Positions 8,791 through 18,250 of a DNA stretch of 64,000 nt are shown piece by piece. The notes under the pieces are model-generated. The model was not told where the DNA came from. It saw only the letters and a list, made by a program, of their open reading frames with translations, and did not search any database. The position numbers and the translations under genes are program-made. The stretch comes from an uncultured Methylocystaceae bacterium (GTDB lineage: Bacteria > Pseudomonadota > Alphaproteobacteria > Rhizobiales > Beijerinckiaceae), in contig CALMZV010000027.1 in assembly GCA_937870755.1 (NCBI GenBank), positions 248,001-312,000 on the forward strand. The letters are read 5' to 3'. Position 1 is the first letter of the stretch, and every line of letters begins with the position of its first letter.

Positions 8791-9906
8791 TCAGTTCTCG
8801 ACCGCGACGAACTGGCCGTTTCTGACCACCGTCTTGGCGAGTTTCTTGGCGGGTTCGCGGTCGGGACCGAAAGTCGTCTCGCCCGTCACGCCGGGGAAGG
8901 CTTTCGTCTTGGCTAGCTCGTCGCGCACCTTCTCGCGCGTCGGATTGGGCGAGGCGCGCTCGACCGCCGCCAGCATGATATTGACGGCGTCGAACGCCTG
9001 CGCGGGAAACTGCCCCGGGTCCACGCCGTTCGACTTCGCCTTCCAGGCGGTGACGAAATCCTGAACCTTCGGGTCCGGATTGCTCGGCAGGAACGTGGCG
9101 GTCAGATGCATGCCTTCGGCATCCGCGCCCGCAAGCTGGATCAGCTGCTGGTTGTAGGCCGCGGACGTCGAATGCACCGGAATGGTCACGCCCAGCTGCT
9201 TCATCTGCTTCAGAAACTGTGCGGCGTCCTCGTAGAAGAAACCGGTGTAGATCGCGTCCGGCTTCTCGCGCGCGATCTTGGCGATGAGCGGCCGGAAATC
9301 GGCCAGGCCGCGATTGAAGAACTCGCTGAACACGACCTGTCCGCCGGCCTTCTTGAACTCGTCGGCGAAATTCGACACCACCGTCTGACCCCAATCGGTC
9401 TGCTCGGCGATGATCGCGACCTTCTTGTAGCCGCGCGCCTTCATCCAGTCGGCGTTATAGGGGCCTTCCTGCGCCTGCGTGGTGATGTTGCGGAACTGCC
9501 AGGGCGAGATTTTCGCATAATCCGGATGCGAGGCGGTCTGCGAAAGCTGCGGCATGCCGGCTTCCTTGTAGACCTGCGCCGAGGCCATCGAGACGCCGGA
9601 GGTGAAGTCGCCGAGCACGCCGACGATCGCCTTGTCGTCCACGAACTTGCGCGCGATCGCCACGCCTTCCTTCGCGTCCGACCGCGAATCTTCGAAAACG
9701 ATCTCCACCTTGAACGGCTTGCCGGCGGAGTTGAACCGCGCAAGCGCGATCTCGGCGGCGGTGCGGAAATCCTGCCCGTATTGCGCGGTGTTGCCGGTCA
9801 GCGGCAATTGATATCCGAGTTTCACGACGGGCTTGTCCTGTGCGAACGCGCTCCCGGCGAAGGCGGCGGCTGCCGCGACAGCGGCCGCAAACAGTTTTGT
9901 CTTCAT
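8791..9906 (-). CDS. Liv-type ABC transporter substrate-binding protein
   Basis: 371 residues. A Sec signal peptide (KTKLF followed by an alanine-rich stretch, likely cut after AFA at residue 22) directs it to the periplasm. The mature part begins with VKLGYQLPLTG, typical of the type I periplasmic binding fold of LivJ/LivK. The upstream GAGGGAAAG supports the ATG at 9906. Members of this family bind leucine-type amino acids but also aromatic acids, amides and other organics; the neighbours (FAD oxidoreductase, ATC-hydrolase-like proteins) favour something other than leucine. Confidence 0.92.
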   Translation of the reverse strand: MKTKLFAAAVAAAAAFAGSAFAQDKPVVKLGYQLPLTGNTAQYGQDFRTAAEIALARFNSAGKPFKVEIVFEDSRSDAKEGVAIARKFVDDKAIVGVLGDFTSGVSMASAQVYKEAGMPQLSQTASHPDYAKISPWQFRNITTQAQEGPYNADWMKARGYKKVAIIAEQTDWGQTVVSNFADEFKKAGGQVVFSEFFNRGLADFRPLIAKIAREKPDAIYTGFFYEDAAQFLKQMKQLGVTIPVHSTSAAYNQQLIQLAGADAEGMHLTATFLPSNPDPKVQDFVTAWKAKSNGVDPGQFPAQAFDAVNIMLAAVERASPNPTREKVRDELAKTKAFPGVTGETTFGPDREPAKKLAKTVVRNGQFVAVEN

Positions 9907-9923
9907 GTTCTTTCCCTCGTGTC

Positions 9924-10430
9924 TCAGGTTGCGGCGCCCGGCAGAACCTTCAGCCGGCAGCAACCGTTTTCTCCAGGTTTCCATGTGTCGCCGCAAAAGG
10001 TGAACCCGGCGCGCGTGAACAGCCCGCCGTCGATCGCGCCCGCCATGCGGCACAGCATCTCCACATCCTCGTCGCTGCGCCCACTGGCGACCCAGGCTTC
10101 CTTCAGCGGGCAGCGATGGAAATAGATCTCCAGCCGCGCGTCGTCGCAAACTACCACCTCGGGCGAAAAAAGAGCTTCTCCTTCGATGATGCCGGAGAGA
10201 AAAGCGTTCTTCAGTCCGGCCAGATCGCGCGGCCCGTATTCTTCGAACGCCGCCCCCATCTTCTCGCCCATGCGGCGCGTGGCGCGCATCACCAGCTCCA
10301 GCGCGCGCTCGGCGCCGAATTCCTCGCGCAGCACGTCGAAAATATGCGCATAGGCCTCCGCCCGCATGGCGAACGAACGCCGCAGCAACGCGCGCGCGTC
10401 TTCCACCGGGATCGTCTCAGTCTGCGCCAT
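9924..10430 (-). CDS. ATC-hydrolase-like protein (PF14196 family), copy 1
   Basis: 168 residues. A helical N-terminal half precedes a cysteine-rich C-terminal half with HRCPLKEAW, then EMLCRMAGAID, and GENGCCRLK near the end. I recognise this as a divergent branch of the family named after L-2-amino-thiazoline-4-carboxylate hydrolase. It lies three bases after the FAD oxidoreductase gene and 17 bases before the binding-protein gene, so it is inside the operon. A role in cleaving a C-N or C-S bond of the imported compound is plausible but unproven. Confidence 0.62.
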   Translation of the reverse strand: MAQTETIPVEDARALLRRSFAMRAEAYAHIFDVLREEFGAERALELVMRATRRMGEKMGAAFEEYGPRDLAGLKNAFLSGIIEGEALFSPEVVVCDDARLEIYFHRCPLKEAWVASGRSDEDVEMLCRMAGAIDGGLFTRAGFTFCGDTWKPGENGCCRLKVLPGAAT

Positions 10431-10433
10431 GCC

Positions 10434-11729
10434 TCAAACCTCCATGCGGTCCCGCAGCCGGTACTCGAAAATCTTCATCGGCGCGAGTCGCCGCAACAGT
10501 CCATGCATCGGCAGCGGCCGCATGTCGGAGAATGGCAGCGCCACATCTTCGTCGCGCGCGCCCGTCAGCGATTTCGCAATCTCTCGACCGAGCGAAATCG
10601 ACAGCGCCACGCCACGGCCATTGCAGCCCGCCCACGCCAGCGCGCCAGGCCCCAGCTTGTGGAAACGCGGCAGATAGTCGGTCGTCATCGCGATATAGCC
10701 GTTCCACACATAGTCGAACCGCACGTCGCCGATCTGCGGCCAAAGCCGCTTGAGACGATCGGCGATGCGCGTCTGCAAGCGCTCGCGTCCATTCAACGCC
10801 ACGGCGAGCGCACCCCCCGTCACCAGGCGGTTGCGCGCGTCGTAGCGGGCGAAATAGAGGTCGCCGTGCGTGTCCGACATGCCCGTGCGGCGGGGAAGGA
10901 TGCGCGCGCGAACGGAATCCGCGAGCGGCTCCGTCGCCATCTGCCAGGACAGAACCGGGACGATCTCGCGCGCGAGCGAAGGCGCCAGCGCGGGCGCGAA
11001 CTGGTCCGTATAGGCGTGCGTGGCGAGCGTCAGCAGATCCGCTGTCACTGTCGCCTGCGGCGTCGTCACGCGCCATCGACCGTCGACGCGCTCGAACGCC
11101 TGCGCGGGGCTGTTGCAGTAGATGCGCACGCCCGCCCGCCGCGCCGCGCGCGCCAGGCCGCGCACCAGCGCCAGCGGATTGATGTGCCCGCCGCTTGCGA
11201 TCGACAGACCGCCGAACCACGCGTCCGAACCCGTGATCTCCCGCATACCGGCCCGGTCGTGCAGGGTCGCGCGCGCGCCGTACTGCGTCCACTGCCGCAC
11301 GCGCTCCTCGGAAATTTTCAGCCGCCCCGGCGAATGCGCCGGCTGCGCCCAGCCCGTCTGTTCCGCCTCTGCGTCGATGCCGAGGCTGCGCGCGGTGTCG
11401 AACAGATAGTCGGCGCTGCCGGCGATCAGACGCACAAGCCGCTCTCCCGCCGCGCCGTAGGCGGCGACGATGTCACGCGGGTTGGGCCGCGTGAGCGTCG
11501 GGATCACGAGCCCGTTGTTGCGGCCGGAGGCGCCGAAGCCCGGCGTCGCCGCCTCCAGCACGACGACCTCGCAACCGGCCTGCGCCAGATGCAGCGCCGT
11601 CGACAGTCCCGTGAAACCCGCGCCGATCACGACGGCCGTGGCGGACGCCGCGCCCGCGAGCGCCGGACAGGCGTCGTCGGGAGTCGTGACGGCGTTCCAG
11701 AGGGAAGGCGCAGGCTGTGGCACGTTCAT
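10434..11729 (-). CDS. FAD-dependent oxidoreductase (D-amino acid oxidase / PuuB-like)
   Basis: 431 residues from the ATG at 11729. Seen: dinucleotide-binding GAGFTG (36-41), the GASGRNNG flavin motif, and C-terminal GCNGRGVALS typical of the DAO superfamily members PuuB and OrdL. These oxidise C-N bonds of amines or amino acids. It is the first gene of the minus-strand Liv operon; codon context upstream of 11729 is non-coding in character. Together with the transporter this suggests uptake and oxidation of a nitrogenous compound. Confidence 0.85.
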   Translation of the reverse strand: MNVPQPAPSLWNAVTTPDDACPALAGAASATAVVIGAGFTGLSTALHLAQAGCEVVVLEAATPGFGASGRNNGLVIPTLTRPNPRDIVAAYGAAGERLVRLIAGSADYLFDTARSLGIDAEAEQTGWAQPAHSPGRLKISEERVRQWTQYGARATLHDRAGMREITGSDAWFGGLSIASGGHINPLALVRGLARAARRAGVRIYCNSPAQAFERVDGRWRVTTPQATVTADLLTLATHAYTDQFAPALAPSLAREIVPVLSWQMATEPLADSVRARILPRRTGMSDTHGDLYFARYDARNRLVTGGALAVALNGRERLQTRIADRLKRLWPQIGDVRFDYVWNGYIAMTTDYLPRFHKLGPGALAWAGCNGRGVALSISLGREIAKSLTGARDEDVALPFSDMRPLPMHGLLRRLAPMKIFEYRLRDRMEV

Positions 11730-11904
11730 CGCTTCGGATAGAGCGGCGCGCGCGGCTTCGGCGCGCCGGGACTTGCAGGATGGGCGCGCCGTCCGCGCCG
11801 TGTCAAGGCGCGGATCGGCTCTCCACATCGCAACGCCGCGTCTCGACGCCGCGCGCCGTTGCTCTACTATCGCGATCCGGAGAAACAAGCGAGGAGCCGC
11901 CAGC

Positions 11905-13404
11905 GTGCGTGCAGATTTGAAACAAGCGCTGGAAGCCCGCGCGCTGCGTCTCGACGACGCCCGTCCGGCCGCCGTCGCCCAGCAACGCAAGCGCGGGCGC
12001 ATGACGGCGCGCGAAGCGATCGCCGCATTGACCGACGAAGGCAGTTTCGTGGAATACGGCGGGCTGGCGCGGCCGGCGGTCGCCGGCATGACAGGGGCGG
12101 CCGACGGTCTCGTGATGGGCACGGCGCGGATCGACGGTCTGGCCGCCGATCTCGTGTTCTACGATTACACCGTCTACGCCGGCACGCAGAGCGCGATCAA
12201 CCACGCCAAGATCAGCCGCATGTTCGCGCATGCCGAGAAGAACCGCATGCCGGTCGTTTGCTGGCTCGACGGCGGCGGCGCGCGCCCGCACGACATGCGG
12301 GTGGAGGCGCGCCCCTCCACGCCCACATTCGTCACCTTCGCCCGCCTGTCGGGCCTGGCGCCGACCGTCGGCGTCGCTCCCGGCCGCGCCTTCGCCGGCC
12401 ACGCCAATCTCGCAGGGCTGTGCGACGTCTTGATCGCGACCGAGGATTCCGCGATGGGCATGGCCGGCCCGCCGCTGGTGGAGGCCGCGCTCGGCGCCAG
12501 ATACACGCCCGAACAGATCGGGCCCGCGTCGGTGCACGCCGCCAGCGGCGTCATCGACATTCTCGTGAAGGACGATGCCGAAGCCGTTCGCATGGCGCGG
12601 CGCTACCTGTCCTATTTTGGTGGGGCGCAGCCCTGCTCCGGCGCGCACGATCAGGAGCCGCTGCGCAATCTCGTGCCCGACAATCCGCGCCGCGCCTACA
12701 ATGTGCGCAAGGCGATCGAGATTCTGGCGGACCGCGACAGCGTGCTGGAGTTGAAGCCGACCTACGGCAAGGCCGCCGTGACCGCGCTGGCGCGCCTGAA
12801 CGGCCGCCCTGTCGGCTTCGTCGCCAACCAGCCGATGTTTCTCGCCGGCGCGATGGATACGCCCGCCTGCCTCAAACTCGCGCGCTTCATCCAGTTGTGC
12901 GACGCCTTCGATCTGCCGATCGTCGTCCTGTGCGACACGCCCGGCCTTATGGTGGGACCGGAGGCGGAGAAGACCGGCCTCATGCGCCACAGCGCGCGCG
13001 TTCTCTCCGCGCTCGCCAACGCCACCGTGCCGATGATGACCGTGGTGCTGCGCAAGGCCTACGGGCTCGGCTACTACATCATGGGGTCGCGCCCGCTCGA
13101 CCCCGACATCCTCATCGCCTGGCCGACCGCCGAATACGGCGGAATGGGGCTCGAGGGCGCCGTCAACATCATCTACAGGCAGGAACTGGAGGCCGCGTCC
13201 ACGCCGGAGGACCGCGCCGCGCTGCACGCGCGCCTCACCGCCGAACTGAAAGAGTCCAACACCGCGCTCGAATGCGCCGCGCGTTTCGTCTACGACGACG
13301 TGATCGACCCGGCCGATACGCGCGACATTCTCGTCAGGACGCTGGAGGCTCTGCCGCCGCCGCCGCCGCGCGCGGGCCGCAAGCGCATCGTCGAACCGTT
13401 CTGA
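11905..13404 (+). CDS. Acyl-CoA carboxylase carboxyltransferase (beta) subunit, copy A
   Basis: 499 residues. The two crotonase-like halves of a carboxyltransferase are evident; conserved pieces include LDGGGARP, GLCDVLIAT and CDTPGLMVG, followed by RKAYGLGYYIMG. Such subunits move CO2 from carboxybiotin to an acyl-CoA. The start is GTG 11905, with GAGGAG eight bases before it; there is no suitable in-frame ATG. It stands alone between two oppositely oriented operons, without a biotin carboxylase or biotin carrier partner nearby, so it may borrow the alpha subunit encoded at 23042-25042. Confidence 0.85.
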   Translation: MRADLKQALEARALRLDDARPAAVAQQRKRGRMTAREAIAALTDEGSFVEYGGLARPAVAGMTGAADGLVMGTARIDGLAADLVFYDYTVYAGTQSAINHAKISRMFAHAEKNRMPVVCWLDGGGARPHDMRVEARPSTPTFVTFARLSGLAPTVGVAPGRAFAGHANLAGLCDVLIATEDSAMGMAGPPLVEAALGARYTPEQIGPASVHAASGVIDILVKDDAEAVRMARRYLSYFGGAQPCSGAHDQEPLRNLVPDNPRRAYNVRKAIEILADRDSVLELKPTYGKAAVTALARLNGRPVGFVANQPMFLAGAMDTPACLKLARFIQLCDAFDLPIVVLCDTPGLMVGPEAEKTGLMRHSARVLSALANATVPMMTVVLRKAYGLGYYIMGSRPLDPDILIAWPTAEYGGMGLEGAVNIIYRQELEAASTPEDRAALHARLTAELKESNTALECAARFVYDDVIDPADTRDILVRTLEALPPPPPRAGRKRIVEPF

Positions 13405-13413
13405 CCTGGCTCG

Positions 13414-14139
13414 TCAACCCGCCGCGCCGAGATAGGCGCGGCGGATGAGGTCGCCTCCGCGAATGTCGGCCGGCGCGCCGTGGCCGATGACGACGCCGTT
13501 CTGGAACACATAGGCGCGGTCGGCGATATCGAGCGCACGGTCGACCATCTGCTCCACCAGAAGAATGGTCACCCCTTCCGCGCGCAGCCGCTCGATCGCC
13601 CCGATCACCTGATCGACGATCACCGGCGCGAGGCCCAGCGACGGCTCGTCGAGCATGAGCAGGCGCGGCTCGCGCATCAGCGCCTGCGCGATGGCGAGCA
13701 TCTGCTGCTGGCCGCCCGACAAGACGCCGGCGCGGTGATCAGGGCGCTCGCGCAGCATCGGAAAGAGTTCGTAGACGAATTCGTAGCGCCGCGCCTCGGC
13801 CGCCGCATCGAGCCTGCCGCCATAAAGACCGAGTTCGAGATTGTCGCGCACGCTCTGGCTGCGAAACAGCCGTCGCCCTTCCGCGACATGCATCAACCCC
13901 GCATCGACGATGCGGTGGGGCGCAAGCCCGGAGATTTCGGCGCCGTCGAATACGATCCGCCCGGCCGTTGGCCGCAGAACGCCCGAGATTGTTTTCAGGA
14001 GCGTCGATTTGCCGGCGCCGTTCGCGCCGACCAGCGCAACGATGGCGCCCTTCTCCACTTGCAGCGACACGCCGCGCAACACGCCGACATGGCCATAACC
14101 GGCGTCGACCGCCTGAACGTCGAGAAGCGGCGCGCTCAT
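13414..14139 (-). CDS. livF: Liv-type ABC transporter ATPase LivF (second system)
   Basis: 241 residues. Walker A GANGAGKST, signature LSGGQQQM and Walker B LMLDEP are present. The ATG overlaps the stop of the upstream permease-ATPase fusion by four bases (ATGA). It is the last gene of the second Liv operon and is convergent with the carboxyltransferase gene ending at 13404. Confidence 0.92.
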   Translation of the reverse strand: MSAPLLDVQAVDAGYGHVGVLRGVSLQVEKGAIVALVGANGAGKSTLLKTISGVLRPTAGRIVFDGAEISGLAPHRIVDAGLMHVAEGRRLFRSQSVRDNLELGLYGGRLDAAAEARRYEFVYELFPMLRERPDHRAGVLSGGQQQMLAIAQALMREPRLLMLDEPSLGLAPVIVDQVIGAIERLRAEGVTILLVEQMVDRALDIADRAYVFQNGVVIGHGAPADIRGGDLIRRAYLGAAG

Positions 14140-15947
14140 GCTCCTTTCTCCCCGATGCGCACATGCGCGCCCATATAGGCGCTGACCACCGCCTGGTCCG
14201 AAAACACGTCCTGCGGCGCGCCCGACGCGAGCACCGCGCCGCGTTCGAGCGCGGTCACGCGCGAGCAGATGTCGGCGACGAGCTCCAGATGATGTTCGAC
14301 GATGACGACCGTCGCGCCGATCCCGCGGATCGCCGCGATCAGTTCGCCAAGACGGTCGAGTTCGGCGAGCGACAGGCCGGCGGCCGGCTCGTCGAGCATC
14401 AGCAGTTTCGGCCGGCCGACCAGCGCGCGCGCGATTTCCGCAAGGCGCTGCTGGCCGTGCGGCAATTCGCCCGCAAGCTCCATCGCCCGTTCGCGCAGAC
14501 CCACGAATTCCAGATAGCGCAGCGCCTCCGCGAGCGAGGCCTGCTGCTCGCGCCGTGCGGCGGGCAGCGCGAGCGCCGCCGACAGCCACGAATGTTTTTC
14601 CGCCGTGAACGCGCCCAAGAGCACGTTTTCGAGCACCGACAGATGTGGCAGCAGGCGCGGCGTCTGGAACGTGCGGCCGACGCCGGCGCGGGCGATGGCG
14701 TGCGGCGCGAGATTTTCGGTGCGCCGCCCCTCCACCGCGATCGCGCCCTGATCGACGCGGTAATAGCCGGAAATCATGTTGAGCAGCGTCGTCTTGCCCG
14801 ATCCGTTCGGACCGACGATGGCGTGTGTGACGCCCGGCGCGACATCGAGATCCACGCTGGCGAGCGCGGCGACGCCACCGAACCGTTTCGACACGTCGCG
14901 CACCGACAGTTGCGCGCCATCGATCGCGCGGATCGGCGCATCGGCGGCGACGGGGGTCGGTGGAATGTTGGGCAGGCCCAGCCGCGCGCGCAGCTTTTTC
15001 CACAATCCTTCCGCCGCGCCCACCAGCCCATGCGGCGCATACAACATCAGCAGCAGCAGAGCGCCGCCGTAGATCAGCAGCCGCCAGCTTTGCAGCGCCG
15101 TGAGCAGTTCCGGCACGAGAAAGAAGACGAGCGCGCCCACGACCGGTCCAGCCAGCCGGCCCGATCCGCCGAGAACGATGACCAGCAGGAAGAACACCGA
15201 GAAATCGGCCGGAAAATCCTCCGGCGTGATGACGGTCTTCTGCACCGCGAACAAGGCGCCCGCCAACCCGGCGACCGCCGCGCTGAGCACGAAAGCGAAA
15301 ATCTTGATGCGCACCAGCGACACGCCGCTCGCCGTCGCCGCCACCGGATTGTCGCGCACCGCCACCAGCGCGCGCCCGAACCGCGAATTCAGCAGGTTCG
15401 CCATACCGACCAGCGTCAACACCACCAGCGTCAGCACGAACCAGTAGAGATCGCGCGCGGTGAACGCATATCCGAACGCTTTCGGCGCCGGAATGCCCAC
15501 GACGCCCGCGAACCCGTGCGTGAGCGCGCGCCATTCGGTCAGCAATCCCGCGATCACCTCCGCAAAGCCGAGCGTGATCAGCGCGAAATACCAGGTCGAA
15601 AGCCGGAACGCCGGCAGCGCCATCAACAGGCCCACGCCAGCCGCCATGACCATCGCCAGCAGCGCCGCCGGCCAGAACGACCAGTGCAGGTCGACCATCG
15701 TCAACGCGGCGGCATAGGCGCCGATGGCGACGAGCGCCCCGTGGCCCAGCGACACCTGCCCGCCGTAGCCGTTGAGCAGGTTGAGGCCGATCGCCACCAG
15801 AATGTACACGCCCATCTGCGTGGCGATGAACAGCCGGTATTCCGTGCCCACCGCGAGCGGCGCGACATACAGAACGACGCACAGGCCGATCAGCAGCCCA
15901 CGCCGCAGATGCGGCCATTCCAGAAGGGCGCGCAATGTGGAAGCCAT
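14136..15947 (-). CDS. Fused Liv-type permease (LivM) and ATPase (LivG)
   Basis: 603 residues. Residues 1 to about 320 form a LivM permease with many membrane helices and the coupling loop GGSGRLAGP; a linker rich in P and A leads to a LivG ATPase with Walker A GPNGSGKTT, signature LPHGQQR and Walker B LMLDEP. The fusion is a known but less common arrangement that fixes permease-ATPase stoichiometry. ATG 15947 overlaps the livH stop (TGATG); a GTG one codon earlier is an alternative. The signature deviates from LSGGQ (proline-histidine), as is frequent in LivG. Confidence 0.92.
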   Translation of the reverse strand: MASTLRALLEWPHLRRGLLIGLCVVLYVAPLAVGTEYRLFIATQMGVYILVAIGLNLLNGYGGQVSLGHGALVAIGAYAAALTMVDLHWSFWPAALLAMVMAAGVGLLMALPAFRLSTWYFALITLGFAEVIAGLLTEWRALTHGFAGVVGIPAPKAFGYAFTARDLYWFVLTLVVLTLVGMANLLNSRFGRALVAVRDNPVAATASGVSLVRIKIFAFVLSAAVAGLAGALFAVQKTVITPEDFPADFSVFFLLVIVLGGSGRLAGPVVGALVFFLVPELLTALQSWRLLIYGGALLLLMLYAPHGLVGAAEGLWKKLRARLGLPNIPPTPVAADAPIRAIDGAQLSVRDVSKRFGGVAALASVDLDVAPGVTHAIVGPNGSGKTTLLNMISGYYRVDQGAIAVEGRRTENLAPHAIARAGVGRTFQTPRLLPHLSVLENVLLGAFTAEKHSWLSAALALPAARREQQASLAEALRYLEFVGLRERAMELAGELPHGQQRLAEIARALVGRPKLLMLDEPAAGLSLAELDRLGELIAAIRGIGATVVIVEHHLELVADICSRVTALERGAVLASGAPQDVFSDQAVVSAYMGAHVRIGEKGA

Positions 15948-16825
15948 CACACCGACCGCGCTTCGGGATGGCCGAACAAACCATGCGGCCGGATGAGCAG
16001 GACAATCAGCATCACCGCGAAGGTCGCGGCCATCTGATAGCCGGGCGACAGAACGACGGCCGCGAGCGCCTCGACCAGACCGATCACATAGCCCGCGATC
16101 AGCGCGCCGCGATTGGAGCCGATGCCGCCGACCGCCGCTGTCGCGAACCCCTTCAGGAGCAGCGAGGGACCGAGCCCGATGGACGCATAGAGCAGCGGCG
16201 CGGCCAGCACGCCCGCCAGCGCCGCGATCGCGCCGCCGAACAGGAACGACCAGCGCGACAGCGATTCCGGAGCGATGCCGCGCAACAGCGCGGCCTCACG
16301 ATCTTCGGCGACCGCCATCACCGCCTTGCCCGCGCGCGTGCGATAGAAGCTCTCCACCCCCGCCGCCAGCGCGATGGTGGCGGCCACCAGCGCGATCTGG
16401 TAGCTGCTGACGTTGGCGCCGAACAGTTCGAACGTCTCGGTGGTGAGCGGCGGCGGCGGTCGCACCGCGATCGGGTCCGGCCCCCAGATGCGCCCGACGA
16501 GATTGGCGATGATCATCGAGAACGACAGCGTGGTGATGACCCACGCATGCCCGCTGGCCGAGCGCCGCAGCACCGGGGCGACGGCGATGCGCTCCTCGAT
16601 CAGCCCGAGCAGGCCCACCGCCGCAAGCGCGAGCGCCGCGCCGACGAACCACGGCAGGCTCCAGAGCGCCATCGCGGAGGCGCAGATCATCGCCCCGAGC
16701 ATCACGAGATCGCCCTGCGCGAAATTAAACACGTTGGTGGGCCGGTAGAGGATGTTGAATCCCATCGCCACCAGCGCATACAGCGAACCGGCGACGACGC
16801 CGTTCACGATGAGGTCCGGATCCAT
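15947..16825 (-). CDS. livH: Liv-type ABC transporter permease LivH (second system)
   Basis: 292 residues, polytopic, with the family start SLYALVAMGFNILY and the C-terminal coupling loop AVGGIGSNRGA. It pairs with the LivM domain of the downstream fusion. It follows the binding-protein gene after 63 bases that contain a strong hairpin. Confidence 0.92.
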   Translation of the reverse strand: MDPDLIVNGVVAGSLYALVAMGFNILYRPTNVFNFAQGDLVMLGAMICASAMALWSLPWFVGAALALAAVGLLGLIEERIAVAPVLRRSASGHAWVITTLSFSMIIANLVGRIWGPDPIAVRPPPPLTTETFELFGANVSSYQIALVAATIALAAGVESFYRTRAGKAVMAVAEDREAALLRGIAPESLSRWSFLFGGAIAALAGVLAAPLLYASIGLGPSLLLKGFATAAVGGIGSNRGALIAGYVIGLVEALAAVVLSPGYQMAATFAVMLIVLLIRPHGLFGHPEARSV

Positions 16826-16841
16826 GAACGTTTCCCGGGCA

Positions 16842-16863
16842 GCGGCGCGCGTCGACGCGCCGC
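16842..16863 (-). promoter_or_regulatory. Intercistronic hairpin between binding protein gene and livH (second system)
   Basis: Perfect eight-base arms GCGGCGCG and CGCGCCGC around a six-base loop, with no T run. It occupies the same position, between binding-protein and livH genes, as the hairpin at 8759-8781 of the first system, supporting a role in raising binding-protein mRNA level over that of the permease. Confidence 0.6.
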
Positions 16864-16888
16864 CTTCGTTTCGGACGACGGGTGCTCG

Positions 16889-18139
16889 TTACTTCGCGCG
16901 CTCGCGGAACACGCCCGCTGATTTCGGATTCTTGCCCGAAAGAATCGAGGCGAGCACGACATCCTCGGTCGGGATGCCGGTATGGTTCTGCGGCGTGAAA
17001 CTGACCGTTCCGAGCAGCCCCTTGTAGCCCTTCAGATTGTCGAGCGCGCGTTTGATGACGTCCGGTTCGAAACTCTTTTCCCCCTCGATCACCATCTTCA
17101 GCGCGTGGAGATAATCGTAGAAGGGCGCGTTGGCGACGGCCACGCCCGACCCCTTGGTTTCGGGGAAGGCCACGAGTTTCTTCGCGAACGCGACCTGCTT
17201 CTCGCCTGGAAATTCCGAGTCGGTCCAGGTCAGCGTCCTGTAGTTGGTCCCATATACGCTCTTGAGCGCTTCCTCCGGCACGAGGTCGAAGAGGGATTCG
17301 GTGAACAGCCCGTTGTGCCCGGTGATCGGCGGCTGCCATTTCTGCGCGTGCATCGCGTTGAACGCCATCGCAGCGCCCGGCACCGAGGCGATCCATGCGA
17401 TCAGACCCTCCGCGCCGGCCTTGCGCAGGTTCGAGACATAGGTGTTCAGGTCCGGCGCGTTCAGCGGATAGACTTCCACCTTCACCGGCTCCAGACCGAG
17501 TTTGGTGAGAATCGCCCGCGAGGCCGCCGTCGCCTGTTCGCCGAACGCCGTGTTCTCCTGAATGATGCCGACTTTCTTCACCTTCAGCGTCTCGACCAGA
17601 TAGCGCACCGAAATCTCGGCCTGCTGGTTGGTGTTGAAGGTGAACTGGTAGTGGTAGGGATATTTGGTTCCGTCGCCGAGCTCTGCGCCGTTGGCGTAGC
17701 TCGCCTGAATGATTTTCGCCGGCGTGGTCGTGGCGAGCGAGGACAGGCTCTGCGAACTGCCGGTCGGCCCGGCCATGTGGCGGATGCCGAGCTCCTGCAG
17801 CTTTTTCACCACCGCCGGCTCCCTGGCGGGCGAGGCTTCGTCGTCCTCTTCGACGCGCACGATCGGCCGGCCCATGATGCCGCCGGCGGCATTGATCTCC
17901 TCGACCGCGATCAGCCCGCCGACGTAGAGCATGTGAAACGAAGACGCCAGGCGCCCGGTCGTCGGCCGCACCCAGCCGAGCCGGAACGGGTCCGCCGCGC
18001 GCGCCACGCCCTGCGGCAGCAGCAGGCTCGCAGGCCCCAGCGCGCCGGCGCCGATCAACCCCGCCGTCCGCAGAAAATCGCGACGGTCGAGCCGCCCGTC
18101 GCCGCGCTGGCCGAAACCGCCCCTATCGCCCTTGCTCAT
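16889..18139 (-). CDS. Liv-type substrate-binding protein with Tat signal (second system)
   Basis: 416 residues. The N-terminus has RRDFLR at 19-24 followed by a hydrophobic stretch and ARAA near residue 49, a twin-arginine export signal. The mature part starts DPFRLGWVRPTTG and has the type I periplasmic binding fold. GGAGGG precedes the ATG at 18139; a longer in-frame frame upstream runs into the promoter and is rejected. Divergent from the acyl-CoA ligase at 18251, suggesting that the imported acid is the ligase's substrate. Confidence 0.9.
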   Translation of the reverse strand: MSKGDRGGFGQRGDGRLDRRDFLRTAGLIGAGALGPASLLLPQGVARAADPFRLGWVRPTTGRLASSFHMLYVGGLIAVEEINAAGGIMGRPIVRVEEDDEASPAREPAVVKKLQELGIRHMAGPTGSSQSLSSLATTTPAKIIQASYANGAELGDGTKYPYHYQFTFNTNQQAEISVRYLVETLKVKKVGIIQENTAFGEQATAASRAILTKLGLEPVKVEVYPLNAPDLNTYVSNLRKAGAEGLIAWIASVPGAAMAFNAMHAQKWQPPITGHNGLFTESLFDLVPEEALKSVYGTNYRTLTWTDSEFPGEKQVAFAKKLVAFPETKGSGVAVANAPFYDYLHALKMVIEGEKSFEPDVIKRALDNLKGYKGLLGTVSFTPQNHTGIPTEDVVLASILSGKNPKSAGVFRERAK

Positions 18140-18186
18140 GTCGCTCCCTCCGCGCTCGCGAATTTTATCGCTTGTCGTCGCCACCA

Positions 18187-18207
18187 TAACATAGGTTATT
18201 ATAGGTT
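18187..18207. promoter_or_regulatory. Promoter and operator-like repeats between divergent genes
   Basis: An AT-rich island in otherwise GC-rich DNA. On the minus strand 18198-18203 reads TATAAT, a perfect -10 element for the binding-protein gene. Overlapping it, TAAC-ATAG-GTTA (18187-18198) is a dyad and ATAGGTT is repeated directly at 18191-18197 and 18201-18207. A repressor bound here would block the transporter promoter. The TAACATA core recurs in the promoter of the other Tat-exported binding protein at 42850. Confidence 0.55.
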
Positions 18208-18250
18208 CGCGGAAAATCACAATGGACCGACGCCCGCAATCGTCGGCAGG

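Noticed and set aside
13968-16037. Long plus-strand open frame opposite the LivM-LivG fusion
   Set aside because: Shadow frame with biased, low-complexity composition; the opposite strand holds intact Walker motifs.
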